This document shows, in pieces, positions 1-4,421 of a stretch of 5,045 nucleotides of DNA. Source of the DNA: Bacteroidota bacterium (GTDB taxonomy: Bacteria > Bacteroidota > Bacteroidia > JAADEI01); assembly GCA_015490475.1 (NCBI GenBank), contig WFXT01000223.1, positions 1 to 5,045 on the forward strand, in the 5' to 3' direction. The notes beneath the pieces were generated by a model that did not search any database, had not been told where the DNA came from, and saw only the letters and a list, made by a program, of their open reading frames with translations. Position numbers and translations under genes: made by a program. Positions within the stretch are counted from its first letter, which is position 1. Each line of letters opens with the position of its first letter.

Positions 1-166
1 GATGGTTGACCCTGCTGTCCTTGAAAATTGCAATATTGACCCTGAACAATATTCTGGTTTTGCCTTCGGATTGGGAATAGAACGCCTGGCAATGCTTAAA
101 TATGGAATAAAGGATATAAGACTTTTCTTCTGGAACGACTATGCTTTTCTGCAGTCGTTGAAGTAG
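1..166 (+). CDS. pheS: Phenylalanyl-tRNA synthetase alpha subunit, C-terminal end (partial at window edge)
   Basis: This is the last 54 codons of PheS, the catalytic alpha subunit of the cytoplasmic (alpha-beta)2 enzyme that charges tRNA-Phe with phenylalanine using ATP. The reading frame enters at base 2 and stops with TAG at 164-166. Visible residues include the class II synthetase motif 3 region: MVDPAVLENCNIDPE, then YSGFAFGLGIERLAML, in which GxGxER carries the motif 3 arginine that contacts ATP. The ending DIRLFF plus a short hydrophobic tail is typical of bacterial PheS, so the C terminus looks complete. The start and the N-terminal coiled coil lie outside the window. pheT does not follow; the next gene runs on the opposite strand. 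The identification is very secure from the motif 3 block alone. Confidence 0.96.
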   Translation, partial: MVDPAVLENCNIDPEQYSGFAFGLGIERLAMLKYGIKDIRLFFWNDYAFLQSLK

Positions 167-250
167 CTTTGCTGTGTGTAACACTTAAACTATTGACGTT
201 CTGGAGTCCTTCTACCTTTATTAGGAAAGAGCAAAAAAAGAGGACATATT

Positions 251-706
251 TCAAATCTTAACTTGATAATTTAAAATTTTTATGATGCGCTGTTTATTGT
301 ATTGCTGAAGTAGAGCAGGGTAAAGATTTAACAATATGTTAAGTATCATTAATACGAGCCCATAACGAAAGTTGAGAGTGATGCCTTTGTAGATAGCCAT
401 GAACACAACAAATATAAAGCCCAAAAGGTGGCTTAATTCCGCACTGGTCATTAGGGAGTAGATTCGTTGTAAGTCCTTCCTACTGGAGATTTTTAGGTTT
501 TGATTAAACAATTTCAAGGGGGTGTGTATGACTAACCACTTGAAGTAGGGGAGACCAAGCAATTTATATAATCGTGGTGAAGGTGCATATTGCAGTCTGG
601 ACATTACACAGTAAATAGATGTTTTACGCAGAAGTGCATGGGCAATGATACCAACAATCCATGACATAAACACAATTGCCAGTGAGGAAGCAAGGTATTG
701 GAACAT
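251..706 (-). CDS. Small membrane protein of the CrtO (glycosyl-diaponeurosporenoate acyltransferase) family
   Basis: This is a 151-residue protein with an N-terminal hydrophobic helix (about residues 3-25) and two hydrophobic segments near the C terminus (about 94-109 and 115-133). Between them lies a basic soluble stretch containing YKLLGLPYFKW. The C-terminal half matches, from memory, the signature of staphylococcal CrtO, the acyltransferase of the last staphyloxanthin step: an AELxH block (A89, E90, H93), a second helix, then N-L-Y-P (127-130) followed by QQYNKQR (134-140), which corresponds to the family's QRYNRxR. The first Arg of that motif is Gln here. Its length is close to CrtO (about 165 residues). 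No carotenoid gene is visible nearby, so the substrate is unknown and 'acyltransferase' is a family-based inference. The gene lies 54 bp downstream of ogt on the same strand but has its own promoter-like box at 714-721, with no Shine-Dalgarno sequence. It faces pheS tail to tail. Confidence 0.68.
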   Translation of the reverse strand: MFQYLASSLAIVFMSWIVGIIAHALLRKTSIYCVMSRLQYAPSPRLYKLLGLPYFKWLVIHTPLKLFNQNLKISSRKDLQRIYSLMTSAELSHLLGFIFVVFMAIYKGITLNFRYGLVLMILNILLNLYPALLQQYNKQRIIKILNYQVKI

Positions 707-713
707 ATCTGTG

Positions 714-721
714 CAAATGTA
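714..721 (-). promoter_or_regulatory. Bacteroidota-type -7 box (TACATTTG) before the CrtO-like gene
   Basis: Read on the minus strand this is TACATTTG, a perfect TAnnTTTG, and it ends 7 bases before the ATG at 706. In Bacteroidota transcription usually starts a few bases after this element, so the mRNA would have almost no leader. A TTG lies upstream at 750-748, but the 26 bp spacer is longer than the usual 17-23, so the -33 element is doubtful. Confidence 0.45.
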
Positions 722-760
722 AGGAGTGGAATTTATAACAGTGTTTCCAATACGGTAACT

Positions 761-1291
761 TTAAATATGGTGACTTCTTTCTTCCTGTAATAATTGCAGT
801 TTAAAGGCTTTACCAAGAGGGGTGTAATTGCCCGGGAATTCTGTTTTAGGAACAACCCTATGGCATGGTATTAATGGCGGAAAAGGATTGTATTTAAGGA
901 CTTTTATGAGTTTCATACGTTCCGGAAAGGTTTGTGCAATGCTTGAATAATGGATAGTTTGACCATAGGGAATATTAATTATACGTATATATAGGGGGTA
1001 ATATTTGAGAGCGAAGAGAGAAAGGGGCGGATTTATAGGTTTGCCGTGCAAGAAGTTTAATATCCAATCATAGGTCTCTTTAATGAGTTGATGTGAAGCG
1101 GGTTCTATGAGACGAATATTGTGGAACTTCACCACTTTTAGTAAATGGTTGATAAGTTGGTCAGGACTATTACCCCATAGATGTATAAGCCCTATGTTCG
1201 TAATATACACGAGATTAAAGAGTTGAAAGCCAAAGAAATGGATTTTGTTAATACGGACTTTGAGGTTGTTTACGGTATGATAATATTGCAT
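761..1291 (-). CDS. ogt: Methylated-DNA--[protein]-cysteine S-methyltransferase (O6-alkylguanine-DNA alkyltransferase), divergent
   Basis: This 176-residue DNA repair protein would remove alkyl groups from O6 of guanine by irreversible transfer to its own cysteine. The acceptor motif PCHRV is intact at 142-146 with Cys143. The helix upstream contains IPYGQT (107-112) and the conserved Tyr115. Asn135-Pro136 precede the active site, and a glutamate pair at 170-171 can supply the Asn-Cys-His-Glu network. A poorly conserved N-terminal domain occupies about residues 1-85. Two regions are unusual. The FQxxVW segment before IPYG is not recognisable, and the recognition helix that normally reads RAVGxAxxxNP here reads RMKLIKVLKYNP, so the arginine finger falls on Met126 with Arg125 beside it. 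An alkyltransferase-like (ATL) protein would have Trp in place of Cys, so that is excluded. The ATG start lacks a Shine-Dalgarno sequence but is preceded by a TAACTTTG box. It is divergent from thpR and upstream of the CrtO-like gene. Confidence 0.88.
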   Translation of the reverse strand: MQYYHTVNNLKVRINKIHFFGFQLFNLVYITNIGLIHLWGNSPDQLINHLLKVVKFHNIRLIEPASHQLIKETYDWILNFLHGKPINPPLSLFALKYYPLYIRIINIPYGQTIHYSSIAQTFPERMKLIKVLKYNPFPPLIPCHRVVPKTEFPGNYTPLGKAFKLQLLQEERSHHI

Positions 1292-1298
1292 AGGTTTG
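1291..1298 (+). promoter_or_regulatory. Bacteroidota-type -7 box (TAGGTTTG) before thpR
   Basis: TAGGTTTG is a perfect TAnnTTTG match ending 4 bases before the thpR ATG at 1303. A TTG at 1266-1268 lies 22 bp upstream, within the 17-23 bp spacing reported for Bacteroidota -33 elements. If functional, transcription would start at or within a base or two of the ATG, giving a leaderless thpR mRNA. The box overlaps the first base of the divergent ogt start codon. The embedded AGG could instead act as a weak ribosome binding site. Confidence 0.45.
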
Positions 1299-1302
1299 CA
1301 CT

Positions 1303-1878
1303 ATGGCAAAGTTAAGGTTATTCATAGGATGTGAAATACCCAAGGCGCTTCATGATGCCTTGTTAGATTTCAGGCGACGACACGAAAAGAGACTTGAAAG
1401 AATCCCCGGTATTAAATGGACTGAGCCCAATACGTGGCATCTGACCCTGTTATTCCTTGGCAATGTTGAAGAAGAACAACTGAGATGGTTAAAAGGAGTT
1501 ATAAAAGATATTGCCAGTACTTTCTCGCCAATTGTTCTCAATCCCGATTTTGTTGGATATGCACCCCCTTCACACCGTGTCAGAATGTTGTGGTACTATT
1601 TTAAGGAACATCCAGAATGGACCGCTCTGAGTTTGTCCTTGTATCATTCCCTAACAAGGCGTCTCAGCATTGATAAACCCAGAATTCCTGTTATTCCCCA
1701 CATTACCCTTGCTCGCTTTAAATGGATGGATGTTCGTAAACTTCCTACTTTGGACGCAGTGAAGTTTAGAAGCCCAGTTCAAATTTCAGAAGTAGTGTTG
1801 TGGTCTTCTAAGTTGTTCCCAACAGGACCTCAATATACCCCTTTATTTAGAACCCGGCTTCTGGCTAAGATGCCATAA
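1303..1878 (+). CDS. thpR: RNA 2',3'-cyclic phosphodiesterase (2H phosphoesterase, LigT/ThpR family)
   Basis: This 191-residue cytoplasmic enzyme hydrolyses RNA 2',3'-cyclic phosphate ends to 2'-phosphates; the family was first described as 2'-5' RNA ligase. Both hallmark HxTx motifs are present: HLTL at residues 46-49 within WHLTLLFLG, and HITL at 133-136 within IPHITLARF. The two histidines are the catalytic pair, one in each lobe of the bilobal 2H fold. The N terminus (LRLFIGCEIP) is the usual first strand, and the length matches the family (about 175-195). The start codon is fixed by this N-terminal strand and lies 11 bp from the divergent ogt start. The last 36 bp overlap the 3' end of the convergent sanA-like gene. 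The true cellular RNA substrate is unknown for most bacteria. Confidence 0.93.
   Translation: MAKLRLFIGCEIPKALHDALLDFRRRHEKRLERIPGIKWTEPNTWHLTLLFLGNVEEEQLRWLKGVIKDIASTFSPIVLNPDFVGYAPPSHRVRMLWYYFKEHPEWTALSLSLYHSLTRRLSIDKPRIPVIPHITLARFKWMDVRKLPTLDAVKFRSPVQISEVVLWSSKLFPTGPQYTPLFRTRLLAKMP
1307..1314 (-). promoter_or_regulatory. Bacteroidota-type -7 box (TAACTTTG) before ogt
   Basis: The minus strand reads TAACTTTG, a perfect TAnnTTTG, ending 15 bases before the ogt ATG at 1291. It lies inside codons 2-4 of thpR, so the ogt promoter would be embedded in the neighbouring coding sequence. A TTG at 1343-1341 on the same strand is 26 bp upstream, the same long spacing seen before the CrtO-like gene. 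Confidence 0.4.
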
Positions 1879-2463
1879 GACAAGGTCTAAATGTGCCCTG
1901 ACCCGCGATAGCAATTCCCTAATTATCAAAGGTAGAGTGATACGGTTAGACATGGGAAAGTAACAGGCATTAATGCCAATATGAGATGCCAGAAAGACTG
2001 CCCGTTCCGCATGAAAATTTTGACTTATGAATGCTATGCTTTTTCCTTTGAAATGCTTTAATACAAATTGGACGGAACGCCATGTGCGTGTTCCCTGAGA
2101 GTCAATAACTATCAAAGAATCAGGAAGTCCCGCTTTTAAAAGGAATTCTCTCATTTTACCTACTTCATTATAATATTGTTCCTGAATTCCAGACACGACC
2201 ACTTTCTTCAGAGTACCCTTTTTATACAACTTAATAGCCATGTCAAGTCTTTCCTTGAAAAAAGGATTCTCTTGTCCTCGGGAAGTATAGGGAGAAGTTC
2301 CCATTAAAACACCAATGTAACGCCCTTCTTCTGAACACACTCTTTGCCGTGCAAAGTGAGAAATGTAAAAGTAATTAGCCAGCAGAACACACATAATAAT
2401 GCCTGTCATAAATGTCACACTTCTCAATATCTTCCTGCTAAACCACGCATTCCATAGTAGCAT
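1843..2463 (-). CDS. sanA: SanA/YdcF-like DUF218 membrane-anchored envelope protein
   Basis: From the chosen ATG this is a 206-residue protein. It has basic residues (SRK) before one hydrophobic helix at about 18-35, then a DUF218 (ElyC/SanA/YdcF) domain that would face the periplasm. Visible family features are the first strand ending in VLMGT (52-56), VVVSG in the second strand, YNEVGKMREFLLKAGLP starting at 98, RTWRSV (126-131), and QNFHAERAVFLA with His151, Glu153 and Arg154, closely matching QRFHCERALFIA of E. coli SanA. The C-terminal RELLSRVRAHLDL also matches SanA. SanA is linked to envelope barrier function (vancomycin exclusion at high temperature); its biochemical activity is not settled. 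The frame stays open to a TTG at 2547, which would add 28 residues before the helix. The ATG at 2463 is preferred because it places the helix near the N terminus, as in SanA, and follows a TAATTTTG box. It is convergent with thpR, overlapping it by 36 bp, and divergent from yceD. Confidence 0.85.
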   Translation of the reverse strand: MLLWNAWFSRKILRSVTFMTGIIMCVLLANYFYISHFARQRVCSEEGRYIGVLMGTSPYTSRGQENPFFKERLDMAIKLYKKGTLKKVVVSGIQEQYYNEVGKMREFLLKAGLPDSLIVIDSQGTRTWRSVQFVLKHFKGKSIAFISQNFHAERAVFLASHIGINACYFPMSNRITLPLIIRELLSRVRAHLDLVLWHLSQKPGSK

Positions 2464-2468
2464 AATCG

Positions 2469-2476
2469 CAAAATTA
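2469..2476 (-). promoter_or_regulatory. Bacteroidota-type -7 box (TAATTTTG) before the sanA-like gene
   Basis: The minus strand reads TAATTTTG, matching TAnnTTTG, and ends 5 bases before the ATG at 2463. No TTG lies at a suitable -33 distance. The position mirrors those before thpR and the CrtO-like gene and supports the ATG at 2463 over the upstream TTG at 2547. Confidence 0.4.
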
Positions 2477-2571
2477 TATGCATTTGATAATGCCTGATAA
2501 GATAACACAGTATCGCAATTGGACAAATTGAACTTATGGAAAGGCAAAATGCGTTTATTGTTTGTAGCACT

Positions 2572-2594
2572 TTCGTTTAGATAGCAAAAACGAA
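2572..2594. promoter_or_regulatory. Inverted repeat / hairpin just upstream of the yceD start
   Basis: TTCGTTT at 2572-2578 is perfectly repeated in inverse orientation as AAACGAA at 2588-2594, with a 9-base spacer. The second arm ends 5 bases before the ATG of yceD. In RNA it would fold into a 7-bp, AU-rich hairpin covering the ribosome landing region; in DNA it could be a dyad operator. No purine-rich ribosome binding site is visible here. It does not resemble the FapR operator of Firmicutes lipid operons. It may also be chance, since the stem is short and AT-rich. Confidence 0.3.
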
Positions 2595-2599
2595 CAACG

Positions 2600-3199
2600 A
2601 TGATGTTTCACTCTCAGGTTGACAACCCCTTTGAAGACGACCCATTTTTCTCAAGTTTCAATGTTAATATAGAGGGTCTGCCAATGGGCAGAACAGAGTT
2701 TCGTTATGATATTGACGATGAATTTTTTCAGAGGCTTCCTTTTAGCACTATTAACAGAGCCACTGTTCGGGTTGATGTCGTCTTTGATAAGGCACCAGAT
2801 ACATATTCAATAGAAATTGAACTGCATGGCGAAGTAGAAGTTCCCTGTGACCGATGCACAGAATTGTTTTTCCATCCAGTGGAGGGAAGTCATAGGATAG
2901 TGGTTAAGCCTAGCGATAAGGTAAAAGAAATAGTTCGTGATGAAGGACTAATGCTTATCCCACGAGGAACCACTGTAATTAACATTGCACAGGATATTTA
3001 TGATTATATAGTGCTAAGCCTTCCTTTGCAAATTAAGCATCCTGAAGGGGAGTGCAATCCAGAAATGGAGCAGTTTTTACAGAAATATATGGTTAGAGAA
3101 AGCGATGAGCCATCAAAATCCAGTACTACCAATGATTCACCGTGGTCTGTCCTTGATGACTTGCTTGAGCAATCCAACGAGTCAAATAATGATTCTTAA
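2600..3199 (+). CDS. yceD: DUF177 family protein YceD, ribosome-assembly (23S rRNA) factor
   Basis: This 199-residue protein of the DUF177/YceD family is almost always encoded immediately before rpmF, and in bacteria and plastids it is linked to 23S rRNA accumulation and large-subunit assembly. The family core is visible: a beta-rich first half (about 50-80), the CDRC motif at 83-86, and the late signature IYDYIVLSLPLQIKH followed by the GECNP segment (about 149-153). The combination CxxC, His147 and Cys152 could form a metal site; this is an inference. The acidic C terminus includes a degenerate form (SPWSVLDDLL) of the usual PRWxxLxxL ending, then a Ser/Asn-rich tail. The gene starts at the first of two adjacent ATG codons, with no Shine-Dalgarno sequence and a small inverted repeat just upstream. 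It is the first gene of the yceD-rpmF-plsX-fabH cluster. Confidence 0.88.
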   Translation: MMFHSQVDNPFEDDPFFSSFNVNIEGLPMGRTEFRYDIDDEFFQRLPFSTINRATVRVDVVFDKAPDTYSIEIELHGEVEVPCDRCTELFFHPVEGSHRIVVKPSDKVKEIVRDEGLMLIPRGTTVINIAQDIYDYIVLSLPLQIKHPEGECNPEMEQFLQKYMVRESDEPSKSSTTNDSPWSVLDDLLEQSNESNNDS

Positions 3200-3204
3200 C
3201 TTTG
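3197..3204 (+). promoter_or_regulatory. Possible internal -7 box (TAACTTTG) before rpmF
   Basis: TAACTTTG overlaps the yceD stop codon and ends 20 bases before the rpmF ATG. It could let rpmF-plsX-fabH be transcribed independently of yceD. No TTG lies at the 17-23 bp distance, and this gene already has a good ribosome binding site in a leader, so the case is weaker than for the other boxes. Confidence 0.22.
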
Positions 3205-3215
3205 CATATTAAAAC

Positions 3216-3221
3216 GGGAGG
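3216..3221 (+). promoter_or_regulatory. Ribosome binding site of rpmF (GGGAGG)
   Basis: GGGAGG lies three bases before the ATG at 3225. It is the strongest Shine-Dalgarno match in the window, although the spacing is short. It contrasts with the upstream genes, which have no such sequence. Confidence 0.7.
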
Positions 3222-3224
3222 ACA

Positions 3225-3413
3225 ATGGCAGTACCAAAGAGAAGACATTCACGGAGCAGAACAAGAAAAAGAAGGTCTGCAAACATGAAAATTCGTGTGC
3301 CACAATACAATAGATGTCCTAACTGTGGCGAACCTGTCCTGTCACACAGAGTGTGCATGAATTGTGGCTATTACAGAGGAACCATTGTTATTGAAGTGAA
3401 CAAAGAGGCTTAA
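3225..3413 (+). CDS. rpmF: 50S ribosomal protein L32 (bL32)
   Basis: This 62-residue large-subunit ribosomal protein begins with the universal MAVPKRRHSRSRTRKRR basic tail that inserts into rRNA. A zinc ribbon follows: CPNCG at about residues 31-35 and CMNCG at about 44-48, giving the C4 zinc-binding form, then GYYRGTIVIE. All four cysteines are present, so this is the zinc-dependent paralogue type and not the Cys-less form some bacteria use under zinc starvation. It follows yceD after 25 bp and precedes plsX by 51 bp, the classic order tying ribosome production to membrane lipid synthesis. Confidence 0.98.
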   Translation: MAVPKRRHSRSRTRKRRSANMKIRVPQYNRCPNCGEPVLSHRVCMNCGYYRGTIVIEVNKEA

Positions 3414-3456
3414 TAATACAGGTATTTGATTTACACTTTAACTTAATCTAACAATC

Positions 3457-3461
3457 GGGAG
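3457..3461 (+). promoter_or_regulatory. Ribosome binding site of plsX (GGGAG) deciding a GTG start
   Basis: GGGAG lies three bases before the GTG at 3465, with the same spacing as at rpmF. It supports the GTG as the initiator, giving the family's standard MRIxxDxMGGD N terminus. Confidence 0.6.
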
Positions 3462-3464
3462 CGT

Positions 3465-4421
3465 GTGAGGATAGGGTTTGACCTGATGGGTGGGGATTTT
3501 GCACCCGAAGAAACCATCAAGGCAGTAAAGCAATGGCTTTTAGGCAATAATAGTGGAGTTACGCTTGTAATATATGGTGCAAAAGATGCACTTGATGAAA
3601 TACCTAACCATCAGTATATTGAAAAAATACCCACTTCTCAGGTTATTGAAATGGGAGATTCACCTATCAAGGCAATTCAAAGTAAACCAGATTCAACAAT
3701 AGTGAAAGGGATTAGTGATTTGGCCTTGGGCAAGATAGATGCGTTTGTTTCCGCAGGAAATACAGGAGCAGTATATGTTGCAGGGGTCCAAATTGTTGGT
3801 AGGATAGAGGGTGTCCAACGTCCAGCATTGATTTCTTACCTGCCACGGTGGAATACGCATCCGGGCATATTGATTGATGTTGGAGCAAATGCCGATGTGA
3901 GACCTGAGCATTTGCTTGAGTTTGCTCGTCTGGGCAGTGTCTATGTTAATGTTATCCTTGATGTTGATAATCCCAAAATTGGTCTTTTGAATATTGGTGA
4001 GGAGGAAACCAAAGGAAATCAGTTGGTTCAGAGTGCATATAAACTTTTGAAGGAAGCCGATGATATAAACTTTGTGGGCAATATAGAAGGAAGATATTTG
4101 TTTTCTGATAAGGCGGATGTTGTCGTTTGCAGTGGATTTGTAGGAAATGTTTTGTTGAAAAGTCTTGAATCACTTGTGGAAACGGTCATTATGGAATGTC
4201 CCGATTCAAGCAAGTTAAGAAAATTTCTATGGAGTGAATATGGTGGTGTGCCCATTTTGGGTGTTAGGGCACCAATAATTATAGGACATGGTATTTCTAA
4301 AGCCCCTGTATTTTTGCAGATGATAGAGGCAGCAAGGCAGGAAGTGGAACGAGACCTTGTTGGTAAACTGACAAATGCATTTAAGAAAGTCCTAAATTCA
4401 GCAAATGGCAACACAAATTAG
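3465..4421 (+). CDS. plsX: Phosphate acyltransferase PlsX
   Basis: This 318-residue peripheral membrane enzyme converts acyl-ACP and phosphate to acyl-phosphate, the donor that PlsY uses to acylate glycerol-3-phosphate at the start of phospholipid synthesis. Family motifs occur in order: MGGDFAPEE (8-16), SAGNTGA (96-102), RPAL (119-122), IDVGAN (137-142), PEHLLEFA (147-154), LLNIGEEETKGN (174-185), NFVGNIEG (202-209), GFVGNVLLKS (224-233), EYGGVPILGV (258-267) and IIGHG (272-276). The start is GTG, supported by a GGGAG site and by the standard N terminus. The length is slightly short for the family (about 325-345). One oddity is Ser223 in VVVCSGFVGN, where most homologues have Asp. It lies downstream of rpmF and overlaps fabH by 17 bp, which suggests translational coupling. 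Confidence 0.96.
   Translation: MRIGFDLMGGDFAPEETIKAVKQWLLGNNSGVTLVIYGAKDALDEIPNHQYIEKIPTSQVIEMGDSPIKAIQSKPDSTIVKGISDLALGKIDAFVSAGNTGAVYVAGVQIVGRIEGVQRPALISYLPRWNTHPGILIDVGANADVRPEHLLEFARLGSVYVNVILDVDNPKIGLLNIGEEETKGNQLVQSAYKLLKEADDINFVGNIEGRYLFSDKADVVVCSGFVGNVLLKSLESLVETVIMECPDSSKLRKFLWSEYGGVPILGVRAPIIIGHGISKAPVFLQMIEAARQEVERDLVGKLTNAFKKVLNSANGNTN

Noticed and set aside
164..171. TAGCTTTG, a TAnnTTTG match at the pheS stop codon
   Set aside because: No plus-strand gene follows for more than 1 kb, so it is counted as background. The matches at 409-416, 1036-1043, 1927-1934 and 4309-4316 lie inside genes and are also treated as background.
167..250. Bidirectional terminator between pheS and the CrtO-like gene
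   Set aside because: The convergent position predicts one and A/T runs are present, but I found only 3-4 bp stems (such as GTGT-GTA-ACAC), too weak to call.
166..250. Loss of pheT next to pheS as evidence of rearrangement
   Set aside because: pheS and pheT are not adjacent in many genomes, so the absence here is not remarkable alone.
1245..1284. Sigma-70-like promoter (TTGTTA / TATGAT or GATAAT) before thpR
   Set aside because: The spacing between hexamers is 25 or more, or too short with other pairings. The TAGGTTTG box fits the likely phylum better.
1350..1541. 63-codon minus-strand open frame inside thpR
   Set aside because: It is fully antisense to a gene with both HxTx motifs, has no recognisable domain and no promoter-like box or ribosome binding site.
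3693..4414. Three minus-strand open frames (72, 73 and 128 codons) antisense to plsX
   Set aside because: Their sequences have no domain logic and are explained as shadows of the strongly conserved plsX frame.
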